Of a stretch of 64,000 bases of DNA, positions 16,353-27,464 are shown one piece after another. The notes below the pieces were generated by a model. The model did no database searches. It had not been told where the DNA came from and was given only the letters and a program-made list of their open reading frames with translations. The DNA is from Chloroflexota bacterium (GTDB lineage: Bacteria; Chloroflexota; Limnocylindria; P2-11E): assembly GCA_005881885.1 (NCBI GenBank), contig VBDX01000128.1, forward strand, positions 1 to 64,000. Reading direction: 5' to 3'. Positions within the stretch are counted from its first letter, which is position 1; each line of letters begins with the position of its first letter. Both the position numbers and the translations under genes were made by a program.

Positions 16353-17954
16353 CTACTTCTGCAGGTACCCCGTTTGGAAGCGCGGGATGCGGTCTGGATA
16401 CGGCTCGAGGCCCATGAAGTTCTTCACGGTCACGATCGGCGAGACCCCGTGCTGGTACCAGACGCGAGCGGGATCCTCCACGACATAGATCTGCTGCGCC
16501 TGCTGCAGGAGCGCCTTGCGCTTCGCCGGGTCGGACTCGGCGCGCTGCTGCTTCATGAGGTCGTCGACCTTGGCGTTCGAGTAGCTCGAGTCGTTGTTCG
16601 GCGATCCGGTGACGACGAAGTCGTAGGTGTTGCCGTCTGGATCGAGCCGGCCGCTCCAGCCGACGAGGGTCATGCCGAGGTGCTTGTGATTCTGCTGGAG
16701 CGTAACGATGTCATTGAAGAGCTGCGTCTTGATGTCCGCGGTGATGTCCGCCTTGGCCAGCTCGGCCTGGATGAGCTGCGCGAGCTGGAGCGTCGCGGGG
16801 CTGCCGGACTGCACGAGGAGCTCGAACTTGAGCGGGCCCTTGCCAACGTCGGCGACGAGCTTCTTGGCCGCATCGATGTCCTGCTTCGGGTACGGCTTGA
16901 AGCTGGCGTCATACGCGAAGTGCGCCGGGGAGATCGGCCCGTACCCTACGACACCGACACCTTGCGTCGGCCCCTTGTCGAGGATCTCCTGCCGGTCGAG
17001 CGCCAGCGACACGGCCTTGATGAGCCGGTGCTCGGCGAAGAGGAATCCAGGCGCGCTGTTCGGCACGAGGCTCGCCCAGTCGAGCGCGCCCACGTCCTGA
17101 TAGGTCAGTGTCGGATCGGACTTGGCCGCGGGGACGTCCTTGCCCTGCAGCCCGTTGATGACCTGCGCGTTCCCGGTGCGGATATTCGTGAATCGCACGT
17201 CGGGGTCGACGATCGGACGGATCGTGATCTTGTCGAGGAATGGAAGCTTGTTGCCGTCCTTGTCCTTGCCCCACCAGCTCGCGTTCTTCTCGAGCGTGTA
17301 GTGGTCGTTCTTCACGGCCTCGGTGAGGATGAACGGGCCGGTGCCCGCCTTGAACGGCTTGAGCGTGAAGTCGGCGCCGGCGGATTGCTGGACGGCCTTC
17401 GAGACCATCATGCCGGCGCGATCGACGAGCGCCGCCAGCAACGGGGCGAACGCCGTCTTGAGCGTGAACTTCACCGTGCTCGAGTCGACGACGCTGACGC
17501 TCTCGACCGAGCTCAGGTCCGCGGTCCGTCGCGAGCCCTGCGTGGTGCGGTAGCGGTCGATGTTCCACTTCACCGCATCCGCGTCGAGAGCGGTCCCGTC
17601 ATGGAACTTCACGTCCTTGCGAAGGGTGAAGGTGACCGCTTTTCCGTCGCTCGAGGTCTCCCACTTCTCCGCAAGCCACGGGATGATGTTGCCCTTCGGA
17701 TCGACGCGCACGAGCGAGTCGTAGATCCCATACATGATGTTGCGGTCGACGAAGAGCCCGGAAAGCATCGGGTCGAGATCGCTGACATCGTTCTCGAGCG
17801 CGAAGGTGACGCTTCCCCCGTAAACGGGCTTGCCGGCCGCCGGCGTGGGTGACGCGCCGCCACCACCACCGGTGGGCTGCTGGCCGCCGGTGCACGCGGC
17901 GAGCAGGACCGTGAAAGCGCTGAGAAGAGCGAGCAGATAGCGGGCGGAACGCAT
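16353..17954 (-). CDS. ABC transporter substrate-binding lipoprotein (SBP family 5)
   Basis: Extracytoplasmic binding protein of a DppBC-type importer, 533 residues. Residues 1-20 form a lipoprotein signal with lipobox LLAAC, followed by a Gly/Pro linker. The SBP_bac_5 core is seen as NDVSDLDPMLSGLFVDRNIMYGIYDSLVRVD and LAEKWETSSDGKAVTFTLRKDVKFHDGT. The ligand may be a peptide, nickel chelate or opine; it cannot be told. ATG at 17954 is preferred because GGGAGGGGGTGTCT stands immediately before it. Transcription order is binding protein, DppB, DppC; ATPases must come from elsewhere. Confidence 0.92.
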   Translation of the reverse strand: MRSARYLLALLSAFTVLLAACTGGQQPTGGGGGASPTPAAGKPVYGGSVTFALENDVSDLDPMLSGLFVDRNIMYGIYDSLVRVDPKGNIIPWLAEKWETSSDGKAVTFTLRKDVKFHDGTALDADAVKWNIDRYRTTQGSRRTADLSSVESVSVVDSSTVKFTLKTAFAPLLAALVDRAGMMVSKAVQQSAGADFTLKPFKAGTGPFILTEAVKNDHYTLEKNASWWGKDKDGNKLPFLDKITIRPIVDPDVRFTNIRTGNAQVINGLQGKDVPAAKSDPTLTYQDVGALDWASLVPNSAPGFLFAEHRLIKAVSLALDRQEILDKGPTQGVGVVGYGPISPAHFAYDASFKPYPKQDIDAAKKLVADVGKGPLKFELLVQSGSPATLQLAQLIQAELAKADITADIKTQLFNDIVTLQQNHKHLGMTLVGWSGRLDPDGNTYDFVVTGSPNNDSSYSNAKVDDLMKQQRAESDPAKRKALLQQAQQIYVVEDPARVWYQHGVSPIVTVKNFMGLEPYPDRIPRFQTGYLQK

Positions 17955-18023
17955 AGACACCCCCTCCCGATCCGACCGGGTTTCGGTGAGGATACGTCCG
18001 CCCGCTACGCGCGGTTCAAAGGT

Positions 18024-18695
18024 CTAGGGCTGCTCAACCCCGGCGCCGCGCCGCTCTTCGGCGTTGCGCTCCTTCGCGCGCTCGCCGCCCTTCCTTCCGA
18101 GTACCGGAAAGACGGAAGGCCGCTCGCGGGTGACCTCCCTTTTCACGCTGCGGTCAGCCTTTCGCTCCGGGACTGGACCCGCGGTCGGCGGGACGTACGG
18201 AGTGGCGACCACCGCATGCGAGGGCGCGAGCACCCCGCCCAGCCAACCCGCGAAGATCGCTGCGAGGAAACCAAGGAGCGCACCGAACGTAAGTGCGTTC
18301 CCGAGGCTGTCGACGCTTAGACCCTGGGCTCCGGGGACGATGTCCGCGATGGTGTTCACGCCGAGGCCGGCGAGGATTCCGTGGTCCGCGGCGTACGCGA
18401 GAAGGGCGATCACGAGCAACACAAAGAGGCTGAAGAACGCGGTCATCATCCCGTGCCAGCTCGTGCGATAGCCCGCCATGCGTCCGGCGACGTAGCCGCC
18501 GATGAGGTACGACACGAAGATCCCGATCACGACCGGGACTGCGGGCGCGACGTCGCTCGTATCGACCTGAGCGCGCGCGAGGAGACCGGCGATCGCCGGT
18601 GCCACGAGGGCTGCCGCGCCGATCGTCGCGATCCATCCGCCGAGCACCGACATCCAGGATGTGCCGGCGGGTCGTACGAGAGGTTCTCTCGTCAT
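18024..18695 (-). CDS. Four-helix membrane protein with basic C-terminal tail
   Basis: Protein of 223 residues. Hydrophobic segments lie near residues 17-37, 49-68, 80-101 and 130-160; the middle two enclose YLIGGYVAGRMAGYRTSWHGMM, a Gly-zipper pattern seen in TIM-barrel-free YrzE-like proteins of unknown function. The last 50 residues are strongly charged, rich in Arg, Lys and Glu. ATG at 18695 has a clear ribosome-binding site, GGGAGGAATCACC. A GGGG-N6-CCCC hairpin lies 27 bp further upstream (18722-18739). Confidence 0.7.
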   Translation of the reverse strand: MTREPLVRPAGTSWMSVLGGWIATIGAAALVAPAIAGLLARAQVDTSDVAPAVPVVIGIFVSYLIGGYVAGRMAGYRTSWHGMMTAFFSLFVLLVIALLAYAADHGILAGLGVNTIADIVPGAQGLSVDSLGNALTFGALLGFLAAIFAGWLGGVLAPSHAVVATPYVPPTAGPVPERKADRSVKREVTRERPSVFPVLGRKGGERAKERNAEERRGAGVEQP

Positions 18696-18721
18696 GGTGA
18701 TTCCTCCCAGGTGGGGATTCG

Positions 18722-18739
18722 AAGGGGGCAAAACCCCTT
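18722..18739. repeat. GC palindrome, weak relative
   Basis: Arms AAGGGG/CCCCTT around a GCAAAA loop, in the 5' region of the four-helix membrane protein gene. It resembles the G7/C7 elements at 3251 and 43280 in having a CA-rich loop and in lying just upstream of a start, but the arms are shorter. Confidence 0.45.
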
Positions 18740-18786
18740 TCGCTGCGGCGTGCAAGACACTGGCCAGCCCGTCGCCGGGCGTCCGG

Positions 18787-19995
18787 CTAAGCGAGCGCTC
18801 CCCGCGCGCCGGCCGCTTTGGCGAGCGTTGACGCGAGATCTATCGCTTCCCACGGCAGATCGGGCCGGCCGAAATGCCCGTAGGACGCGGTCTGCCGATA
18901 GATGGGCCGACGGAGCTTGAAGCGATCGATGATCGCGCCGGGCCGGAAATCGAAGTGTTCTTCGATGAGCTTGCGGATCGTTTCGTCCGCGACGCTCCCC
19001 GTCCCGAACGTCTCGACGTTCAGCGAGATCGGCTGCGCGCCGCCGATGACATACGCGACCTGGACCTCGAAGCGGTCGGCGAGTCCCGCCGCGACGACGT
19101 TCTTCGCGATGTAGCGCGCGGCGTACGCGGCGGAGCGATCCACCTTCGTGGCGTCTTTGCCGCTGAACGCGCCGCCGCCGTGCCGCGCGTATCCGCCATA
19201 GGTGTCGACGATGATCTTGCGTCCGGTCAGGCCGGCGTCGCCCATCGGTCCACCGATGGTGAACGCGCCCGTTCCGTTCACGAGGTACTTGGTCTTAGCG
19301 TCTAGCCACTCACTCCCGATCGCCGGCCGGACCACTTGCTCGCGGATCTCGTTCTTGAGACGTTGGTAATCGATGCCGGGGTCGTGCTGCGCCGCGACGA
19401 CGACGGTGTGCACGCGCTTGGGGACGCCCTTGGAGTACTCGACGGTCACCTGGGTCTTCCCGTCGGGTCGCAGATACGGAAGCGTGCCGTCCTTGCGAGC
19501 CTTCGCGAGCTGCCGCGCGACGGCGTGAGCGAGCGTGATGGGGAGCGGCATCAGCTCCGGCGTCTCCCGCACCGCGAACCCGAACATCATTCCCTGATCG
19601 CCCGCGCCGAGCTCCTTGGCGTCGATGCCTTCGCGCGCCTCGATCGACTCGTCGACGCCCTGCGCGATCTCCGGGGACTGCTCTTTGATCGCCGTGATGA
19701 CTCCGCAGGTCCGGTAATCGAAGCCGTAATCGGCGTTCGTGTACCCGATGTCGCGCACGACGTTCCGCACGAGGTGCGGCACGTCGACGTACGCGTGGGT
19801 GGTGATCTCGCCGGCGACGAGGATCACGCCCGTCGTCGTCGCGGTCTCGCAGGCGACGCGGGAGTTGGGATCCTGCCGCAGGCACTCGTCGAGCATGCCG
19901 TCGGACACCTGGTCGCAGAGCTTGTCGGGGTGGCCTTCGGTGACCGATTCGCTGGTGAAGAGGACGCGGTCCGTCGACATGAAGGATTCGGGCAT
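18787..19995 (-). CDS. metK: S-adenosylmethionine synthetase
   Basis: Makes S-adenosylmethionine from methionine and ATP. Signatures are [18 protein letters not shown] (ATP site), [12 protein letters not shown] (hexapeptide-type loop) and [19 protein letters not shown] (P-loop-like GGGAFSGKD). At 402 residues it is standard. The first ATG lies 3 bp after the ahcY stop; the internal ATG five codons later is an alternative. It closes a GNAT-ahcY-metK operon. I see no SAM or SAH riboswitch upstream. Confidence 0.96.
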   Translation of the reverse strand: MPESFMSTDRVLFTSESVTEGHPDKLCDQVSDGMLDECLRQDPNSRVACETATTTGVILVAGEITTHAYVDVPHLVRNVVRDIGYTNADYGFDYRTCGVITAIKEQSPEIAQGVDESIEAREGIDAKELGAGDQGMMFGFAVRETPELMPLPITLAHAVARQLAKARKDGTLPYLRPDGKTQVTVEYSKGVPKRVHTVVVAAQHDPGIDYQRLKNEIREQVVRPAIGSEWLDAKTKYLVNGTGAFTIGGPMGDAGLTGRKIIVDTYGGYARHGGGAFSGKDATKVDRSAAYAARYIAKNVVAAGLADRFEVQVAYVIGGAQPISLNVETFGTGSVADETIRKLIEEHFDFRPGAIIDRFKLRRPIYRQTASYGHFGRPDLPWEAIDLASTLAKAAGARGALA

Positions 19996-19998
19996 CGC

Positions 19999-22112
<2,114 letters not shown>

Positions 22113-22187
22113 CGGTCCTCCTTCAAAAGGACCAAGCGGGCCTCCGCCGGTCGCTGAGTGGACACCGAGTGTACCCGGTCGCCGGCC

Positions 22188-22715
22188 TCAGTACGAGATG
22201 AGCGTGACGATGTCGAAGCCGCTCAGCTTCTCGCGTCCTTTGAGCGCGCTCAGCTCGATGAGGAATGCGAGGGCGACGATCTCCCCTTTGAGCTGCTTCA
22301 CGAGCTCTATCGTCCCGGCAACGGTGCCCCCGGTCGCCAGGAGGTCGTCCACAATGAGGACGCGCGAGCCCGGTTTGAGGGCGTCCTTGTGCATCTCGAG
22401 GGTCGCCGATCCGTACTCGAGGTCGTATTCGACGCTAACCACGTCGGAGGGCAGCTTGCCAAGCTTGCGGACCGGGACGAAGCCCACGCCGAGCTTGTAC
22501 GCGATCGGCGCGGCGAAGATGAATCCGCGTGATTCCATCCCGACGACGGCGTCGATCTTCTTCTCGCCGATCTTGGCTAGGAGGCCGTCGATGGCCGCCT
22601 TGAACGCGTCGCCATCCTTCAGGAGGGTGGTTATGTCTTTGAAGAGGATCCCCGGCTTCGGAAAGTCCGGAACATCGCGGATACGGCTCGCGAGGCTGTC
22701 AACTTGTACCGGCAC
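22188..22715 (-). CDS. apt: Adenine phosphoribosyltransferase
   Basis: Salvages adenine to AMP with PRPP. The 175-residue protein has the Apt N-terminus [21 protein letters not shown], the dimer loop [14 protein letters not shown] and the PRPP-binding motif [13 protein letters not shown]. The gene ends 75 bp upstream of the GNAT-ahcY-metK operon on the same strand. Adenosine released by AhcY may be an indirect source of its substrate. Confidence 0.95.
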   Translation of the reverse strand: MPVQVDSLASRIRDVPDFPKPGILFKDITTLLKDGDAFKAAIDGLLAKIGEKKIDAVVGMESRGFIFAAPIAYKLGVGFVPVRKLGKLPSDVVSVEYDLEYGSATLEMHKDALKPGSRVLIVDDLLATGGTVAGTIELVKQLKGEIVALAFLIELSALKGREKLSGFDIVTLISY

Positions 22716-22746
22716 GACACAGAGACTAATCGAGAGGCGCGTACAA

Positions 22747-23232
22747 GTGGCGCTGACGGTGGCTCAGCATCTCGCTCGACGGGCGCTATCGGCTGCGCTC
22801 CTGCTCGCGCTCATCGTGCCGCTCGCGGGATGCGACGTGCGGGTTCCCTCGCCGTTCGGCGCCGCATCACTCCCGAAGGAGTTTCCGTCCGACTTCCCGA
22901 CCCCACCCAGCTCGAAGCTCCAGAGCGCGACGGGGCCGCTGCCCTTCGTGCCTGCGGAGCTGCGCGGAATTACCGCGCAATGGACGTCGACCCTAACCCG
23001 TGCCGAGCTCGTGAGCTTCTACGCGAAGGACCATGCCGCGTGGCGGCTGACCGGGGCCCCGCTCACCCCACCCACGGCGGGTCCGGTGACCCTCGGGACG
23101 ATCTTCGTAATGAGGCATGACGGCGATGGCCTCACTGCGACGGTCGGCGTCGGCATGTCGAACATGATCGACAACGGCACCTTCGTGCAAGCCACGATCC
23201 TTCCGGCGCGCCCCTCGCCCTCACCGCCTTAG
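22747..23232 (+). CDS. Putative lipoprotein
   Basis: Frame of 161 codons from GTG 22747, read divergently from apt. A basic n-region, hydrophobic core [15 protein letters not shown] and a Cys give a lipobox LAGC. The mature part is short, Pro/Ser rich at both ends, and contains [16 protein letters not shown] and [13 protein letters not shown]. It looks like the small secreted proteins that compare a simulated curve or scavenge ligands, but I recognise no family. Confidence 0.65.
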   Translation: MALTVAQHLARRALSAALLLALIVPLAGCDVRVPSPFGAASLPKEFPSDFPTPPSSKLQSATGPLPFVPAELRGITAQWTSTLTRAELVSFYAKDHAAWRLTGAPLTPPTAGPVTLGTIFVMRHDGDGLTATVGVGMSNMIDNGTFVQATILPARPSPSPP

Positions 23233-23258
23233 AGCCGCGCGTCTGCAAAACTGCCGCT

Positions 23259-24269
23259 GTGAAGCTCGATCTCCATACGCATTACTACCCGCCCGCGTAC
23301 TTCGAGCGCATCGAACGAAGCGGCGGCGACTTCTCCTTCGGGACGAGCCCCACCGGGCAGCGGATCATCCGTTATCGCGGCGCACGCTTCTTCGGAGTCA
23401 CCGCCCCGATGACCGACGTCGCCAAGCGCCTCGATGACATGGACCGCGTCGGCATCGACACCGAGGTGCTTTCGCTGTCGACCCCCAACGTGTACTTCGT
23501 CGAGGGGAAGGCGCAGGCGGATGTCGCGCGCATGGTGAACGACACGTATGCCGACCTCACCGCCAAGCATCCGGGCCGGTTCCTCGGGTTCGCGTCAATC
23601 CCGATGGACGATCCGGACGCGGCGCTGCGTGAGCTCGAGCACGCGGTGGACGAGCTGCGCATGCAGGGCATCGTCCTTCTCTCGAACATCCGAGGCCGTG
23701 CGCTCGCCGATCCGCTCTACCGGCCGTTCTTCGCGGAAGCGGAACGCCGCCGGCTCTGCGTGTTCGTCCACCCGATGATTCCGCTCGCCGCTGAAGCGTT
23801 CACGGAATACGTGCTCGGTCCGCTGGTCGGCTTCCCCTTCGACACGACGCTCGCCGTCGCCAAGCTGTGCTTCGCGGGCGTATTCAAGCAGCTGCCGAAC
23901 ATTCGCTGGCTCGTCGCACACGCGGGCGGGGCGGTCCCCTACCTCATGGAGCGCCTCGACTCGGGCTGGCGCGACTTCGCGGAGTGCCGCGTGAACATCG
24001 ACGAGCCGCCCTCGCTATATCTGAAGCGCCTCTACTACGACACGGTCACCTTCAGCCCACACAACCTGCGGCTCCTGCACGACGTTGTGGGCACCGACCA
24101 CATGGTCATGGGCAGCGACTATCCGCATCTGCTTGGCTCGATCGACAAGGCCGTGAGCTCGATCGATGCGATGGACTTCACCGAACGCGAGAAGGACCAG
24201 GTCTACAGCGGCACGGCGCTTTCGATCATGAACAACGTAAGGAGCGTCGCGGGCGCCGCCCCGGCCTGA
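23259..24269 (+). CDS. Amidohydrolase family 2 (ACMSD-like)
   Basis: Metal-dependent TIM-barrel enzyme, 336 residues, most like 2-amino-3-carboxymuconate-6-semialdehyde decarboxylase and related decarboxylases. Metal ligands visible: HTHYYP at the N-terminus (HxH), VHPMIP (His), AHAGGAVPYLMERL (His) and MGSDYPH (Asp). The reaction may be decarboxylation or hydrolysis of an aromatic acid; no aromatic catabolic genes adjoin it, so the substrate is open. GTG at 23259 is taken because it gives the normal N-terminus MKLDLHTHYYP. Confidence 0.87.
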   Translation: MKLDLHTHYYPPAYFERIERSGGDFSFGTSPTGQRIIRYRGARFFGVTAPMTDVAKRLDDMDRVGIDTEVLSLSTPNVYFVEGKAQADVARMVNDTYADLTAKHPGRFLGFASIPMDDPDAALRELEHAVDELRMQGIVLLSNIRGRALADPLYRPFFAEAERRRLCVFVHPMIPLAAEAFTEYVLGPLVGFPFDTTLAVAKLCFAGVFKQLPNIRWLVAHAGGAVPYLMERLDSGWRDFAECRVNIDEPPSLYLKRLYYDTVTFSPHNLRLLHDVVGTDHMVMGSDYPHLLGSIDKAVSSIDAMDFTEREKDQVYSGTALSIMNNVRSVAGAAPA

Positions 24270-24279
24270 CGCCTCCGCG

Positions 24280-24486
24280 TCAGCGCTTGCGAGGTTTGGT
24301 CTTCGATGCCGCCTTCGTCTTCGAGGCCGACCGCTTCGTGCCTTTCGACCCCTTCGGGTGGACGCGCTCGGGAAGCTCTTTGCGCCCGGTCGAGCGGTTC
24401 CATTCTTCGTACGTCTGGTCGGAGATCTTGCCGGTCATCAAGAGCTCCGCGAACTTGCGGCGCTGTGCCTTGCTCTTGAATGGCAT
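24280..24486 (-). CDS. Small basic protein of unknown function
   Basis: Frame of 68 codons. The N-terminus MPFKSKAQRRKFAELLMTGK is of a type found in many small bacterial proteins starting MPFKSKAQ, and the tail is a Lys/Ser/Thr repeat (KTKAASKTKPRKR) likely to bind nucleic acid. It converges with the amidohydrolase, leaving 10 bp between the stops. I have no function for it. Confidence 0.65.
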   Translation of the reverse strand: MPFKSKAQRRKFAELLMTGKISDQTYEEWNRSTGRKELPERVHPKGSKGTKRSASKTKAASKTKPRKR

Positions 24487-24609
24487 TCGGGTGATCTTAC
24501 GTCTCTCGCTCTCCGGGCCTGACTTGCAGGGGCGACACCCAAGCCGGGTGGCTCGCCGGCGCCCGTGTTGGTGAGGTCACTTACGGTCGCCGACGCCTTG
24601 AAGTATGCC

Positions 24610-24640
24610 TTGACAGACATATTCCTTTAGGCGTATATAT
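24610..24640 (+). promoter_or_regulatory. Sigma-70-type promoter of arsR-like gene 1 (leaderless)
   Basis: Perfect -35 TTGACA (24610-24615), 18-bp spacer, -10 TATATA (24634-24639). The expected transcription start falls on or beside the GTG at 24647, so the mRNA has no leader. The spacer holds an AT-rich ATAT...ATAT repeat that could be the repressor's operator. Confidence 0.7.
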
Positions 24641-24646
24641 GACGGC

Positions 24647-24988
24647 GTGCAGGAGATCCTGAGCGCGCTCGCGGAGCCGAACCGGCTGCAGATCGTCGAG
24701 CTCCTCCGCCGCAAGCCACTCGCGGTCGGGGAAATCGTCGAGCGGCTCGGATTGCGCCAGCCGCAGGTCTCCAAGCATCTTCGCGTCCTGAGCGACGCCG
24801 GGCTCGTCGAGGTCCGACCCCTCGGCCAGCAGCGGATCTATCGACTCCGCGCGCAAGCCCTCAAGGAGCTCGATGGCTGGCTGGATCCCTACCGCCGCAC
24901 CTGGAACGAGCGATTCGATCAACTCGACGACGTACTTCGCGACCTGAAAGGAAAGGACAAGGAGAGAAAAGATGGCCGCCGCAAGTGA
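24647..24988 (+). CDS. ArsR-family transcriptional regulator 1
   Basis: Winged-helix repressor of 113 residues: ILSALAEPNRLQIVELLRRK, then the recognition helix region RLGLRQPQVSKHLRVLSDAGLV and the wing LGQQRIYRLRA. No Cys metal site is visible, so it is probably not a metalloregulator; members paired with AHSA1 proteins are common. GTG at 24647 is the only in-frame start near the promoter. It overlaps the AHSA1 gene by 17 bp. Confidence 0.88.
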   Translation: MQEILSALAEPNRLQIVELLRRKPLAVGEIVERLGLRQPQVSKHLRVLSDAGLVEVRPLGQQRIYRLRAQALKELDGWLDPYRRTWNERFDQLDDVLRDLKGKDKERKDGRRK

Positions 24989-25481
24989 GTCCAAGACGAA
25001 GGTCACACTGCCTTCGGACCGCGAGATCCTCATCACAAGGGAGTTCGATGCCCCTCGCGACCTGGTGTTCAAGGCGATGACCGACCCCGACCTCATCGGT
25101 CGGTGGTGGGGCCCGCGGAACTACGAGACGGTCGTGGACAAGATGGACGTGCGCCCGGGCGGGACGTGGCGCTTCATCCATCGCCAGGCCGACGGTACCG
25201 AATTCGCCTTCCGCGGCGAGTACCGCGAGGTCGTCCCGCCGGAACGGATCGTTCAGACATTCGAGTTCGAGCCGATGGCGGGCCACATCTCGGTAGAGAC
25301 GGCGACGTTCACCGAGCGTGACGGGCGAACCCTCCTCACCGTGCGATCCCTGTTCGCGTCGAAAGAGGACCGCGACGGCATGATCCAGAGCGGGATGGAG
25401 AAGGGCCTCGCCGAGACTCACGACCGGTTCGCGGAGCTGCTCGCCGAGCTTCGCGAGGAAGCTCGGAGCGGAGCCCGCTAG
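24972..25481 (+). CDS. SRPBCC/AHSA1-domain protein 1
   Basis: START-like hydrophobic-ligand or Aha1-type fold of 169 residues: ITREFDAPRDLVFKAMTDPDLIGRWWGPRNY is the classical AHSA1 opening, and GMEKGLAETHDRFAELLAE the C-terminal helix. It is co-transcribed with the overlapping ArsR-type regulator. Ligand unknown. A paralogous pair sits at 39672-40437. Confidence 0.87.
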   Translation: MAAASESKTKVTLPSDREILITREFDAPRDLVFKAMTDPDLIGRWWGPRNYETVVDKMDVRPGGTWRFIHRQADGTEFAFRGEYREVVPPERIVQTFEFEPMAGHISVETATFTERDGRTLLTVRSLFASKEDRDGMIQSGMEKGLAETHDRFAELLAELREEARSGAR

Positions 25482-25602
25482 AGATACCAGCGCTGGAGAT
25501 CGACATCCGGGTACCGGCGTCAGCGTGATGTATGGCGCCGGTCCCGGATCTGTCGAGTACCGAGGCATCGATCAATCGCGCTCGCCGCATCCTCGGCAAA
25601 AG

Positions 25603-25884
25603 CTAATCTCCGCGACGCGCCTCGCGCTCTAGCTCGGTGTAGATGGTGCGTCGCGGTCCGATCGCTAGTACCTGTACATGCACCGATGACTTTCGATAGA
25701 CGATTCGCAGCTGTCCCACGCGGATCCGCCACATGCCCGTCAGCTCGCGTCCAAGCGGCTCACCGAGATCCGGATCGGGTTCGAGCTCGGCGAGCACCGC
25801 GCGTACCTTTCGCCTGGTCTCGGGCGGTAGTCGCCGTACCAAGTCGGCCGTCGCGGGCAGCAGCACGACGCGTGGGCTTGGCAC
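25603..25884 (-). CDS. RelE/ParE-family toxin
   Basis: Toxin of 93 residues: VVLLPATADLVRRLPPETRRKVRAVLAELE forms the two N-terminal helices, then ELTGMWRIRVGQLRIVYRK and LAIGPRRTIYTELE the sheet, as in RelE-type mRNA interferases. GTG at 25884 gives the expected N-terminus. It overlaps the antitoxin frame by 125 bases, far more than usual. Confidence 0.82.
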   Translation of the reverse strand: MPSPRVVLLPATADLVRRLPPETRRKVRAVLAELEPDPDLGEPLGRELTGMWRIRVGQLRIVYRKSSVHVQVLAIGPRRTIYTELEREARRGD

Positions 25885-26161
25885 GACTTGCGGGCACCTC
25901 CTCTCCGACGAGATCGCTCAGTTCGTAAGCGCGGCCCTTGCCGCGATCGAGCGCATGTCGGTTGCGCAGAATCTCCGCGTAGAACTCAGGGTCGGACATG
26001 ATCTCGAGCGTCGCGTCCAGGCTCATGGCCTCGTCGTGACTCATCAGAACGGCCGTCGGGCGACCGCGCTTGGTGATGGTGACGCGCTCGTCTCGGCGGG
26101 CAACATCCTCGATGAGCCCGCTGAGCTTCGCTTTAACCTCCGCGAGGGGCAGCGTTTTCAT
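25760..26161 (-). CDS. Phd/YefM-family antitoxin with run-on C-terminus
   Basis: DNA-binding antitoxin; MKTLPLAEVKAKLSGLIEDV followed by VTITKRGRPTAVLMS is the Phd/YefM core. The toxin-neutralising helix region would end near residue 93 (YELSDLVGEEVP), where most homologues stop. Here the frame continues for about 40 low-complexity Arg/Ala/Thr residues through the toxin gene, which looks like loss of the original stop codon. Confidence 0.8.
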   Translation of the reverse strand: MKTLPLAEVKAKLSGLIEDVARRDERVTITKRGRPTAVLMSHDEAMSLDATLEIMSDPEFYAEILRNRHALDRGKGRAYELSDLVGEEVPASRAKPTRRAAARDGRLGTATTARDQAKGTRGARRARTRSGSR

Positions 26162-26165
26162 GATG

Positions 26166-26183
26166 TGACCAGTTTACTGACCA
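26166..26183. promoter_or_regulatory. Operator candidate of the Phd/RelE module
   Basis: TGACCA-GTTTAC-TGACCA, a direct repeat that also contains the inverted repeat CAGT-TT-ACTG, placed 5 bp upstream of the antitoxin start. This is where Phd-type autoregulation would act. Confidence 0.5.
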
Positions 26184-26232
26184 ATCCGCGCAGCAACATG
26201 ACATAAGGACTCTCGCGGTGCGCCCACCTCCA

Positions 26233-26847
26233 TCAGGTCGTCGTCGGCTCGGCTCCGGTCACGTGGTCCGCGGCGAAAAGCCGTTCCACCGTGTGCGTTT
26301 TCCCGTCGGTGTGCACGACGCTGATGTTCGTGTTCGGCGCGGGGGTCCGATCGAGCTTCGGCAGGATCCCCAAGAAGTGCGACAGCAGGATGCGGTTCAC
26401 CCCGCCGTGGCCCACGATGAGGATCGTCTTGCCGGGGCTCTCGCGCACCAGCCGCTCGATGACGCCAAGGACACGGGTGATGACCCTGTCGAGCGTTTCG
26501 CCTCCCGGCCACGCGACGAAGCCATCGTCGGTCCAGTTCGGCAGCCCGCGGACCTCGTCGAAGGGCTTGCCGGTGCGCTCGCCGACGTCGATCTCCCGCA
26601 GCTCTGGTAGCACCTCCACTTCGAGGCCTTGCCGCTTGGCGATGGCCTCGGCCGTGTCGCGCGTCCGAGAGAGGTCGCTCGAGACGATCCGGTCGAACCT
26701 CACGCTCGCGAGCTCGTCGGCGATCGCTTGCGCCTGCTGGCGACCGCGCGCGGTCAGCGGTGAGTCGGTCTGCCCCGTGAAGCGGCCGGCGGCGTTCCCC
26801 TCGCTCTCGCCGTGTCGCACGAAATAGAAGGTCGTCGGCCTGGTCAC
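26233..26847 (-). CDS. Histidine phosphatase (phosphoglycerate-mutase-like)
   Basis: Branch-1 histidine phosphatase of 204 residues. The catalytic RHGES lies at the N-terminus (FYFVRHGESEGN), then LTARGRQQA, the second phosphate pocket SSDLSRTRDTA and the distal GHGG. Likely acts on a phosphorylated metabolite such as phosphoglycerate or alpha-ribazole phosphate; substrate unassigned. GTG at 26847 overlaps the upstream stop as GTGA. Confidence 0.88.
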   Translation of the reverse strand: MTRPTTFYFVRHGESEGNAAGRFTGQTDSPLTARGRQQAQAIADELASVRFDRIVSSDLSRTRDTAEAIAKRQGLEVEVLPELREIDVGERTGKPFDEVRGLPNWTDDGFVAWPGGETLDRVITRVLGVIERLVRESPGKTILIVGHGGVNRILLSHFLGILPKLDRTPAPNTNISVVHTDGKTHTVERLFAADHVTGAEPTTT

Positions 26848-27464
26848 AGGCCCAGATGTTGCGCGAGCTCGGTCCATCCGTGCACCCGCGTGATGCGGTC
26901 GCCCGCAAGGTCGCGGTTCCAGGGCTGATCGAAGAGGAAGACCTGGATCCCCGCGCCGGCCAGGGTCTTGGCGATGACGATGTCGTCCTCACAGAAGGCG
27001 TCGAGGACCAGCTCCTTCGCGAGGCGGGTTTTGTACTCGGCCGAGCCCGTCGCGTCATACCGGCCACGGGGATACTCGGGCCGGAAGTCGCCGATCGGTT
27101 TGAGATGGACGGCCTTGGCATGGTCGAGGATGCCCTTCTCCCGTAGCCAGGTCTCGGTGATGTAGCGACGACGCTCCGCGCGGGCGGTGATGAAGTAGAG
27201 CTCGTGGCCCGCGGCCACCAACCGCTCGAGGACGGCGGGGCAATCCTCGTACACCTCGAGCTCGCTGAAGAAGGTGCCGTCGTAGAGCTTGATGCGGAAA
27301 CGGTCGCGCTCATCGGGCGAGACGTACGGGTCCATATCGCGGAGCAGATGCCATCCGATCTCGCGTTCATCGGGGAGCTCGACGCGGTATTCCTCCGCGA
27401 ACTTCCTCAAATAGGCGACCGCGCAGATCGCCATTACGTCGTCGAGATCGATGCCGATCTTCAA
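26844..27464 (-). CDS. HAD-superfamily 5'-nucleotidase-like protein
   Basis: HAD hydrolase of 206 residues: motif I GIDLDDV at the N-terminus, motif II YFITAR, and a C-terminal DDIVIAKTLAGAGIQVFLFDQPWNR that resembles the C-type pyrimidine 5'(3')-deoxynucleotidases. Those dephosphorylate dUMP or dTMP. TTG at 27464 forms a TTGA overlap with the CPBP stop and places motif I at residue 5; an upstream start would add unconserved residues. Operon: CPBP protease, this gene, histidine phosphatase. Confidence 0.8.
   Translation of the reverse strand: MKIGIDLDDVMAICAVAYLRKFAEEYRVELPDEREIGWHLLRDMDPYVSPDERDRFRIKLYDGTFFSELEVYEDCPAVLERLVAAGHELYFITARAERRRYITETWLREKGILDHAKAVHLKPIGDFRPEYPRGRYDATGSAEYKTRLAKELVLDAFCEDDIVIAKTLAGAGIQVFLFDQPWNRDLAGDRITRVHGWTELAQHLGL

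Noticed and set aside
22113..22187. SAM/SAH riboswitch ahead of the ahcY-metK operon
   Set aside because: Only 75 bp with a small ACAC-TCG-GTGT hairpin; no conserved SAM or SAH riboswitch boxes are visible.
25482..25602. Gap between AHSA1 gene 1 and the RelE toxin
   Set aside because: Contains a CCAGCGCTGG palindrome and GC-rich sequence but no T tract and no supported frame.
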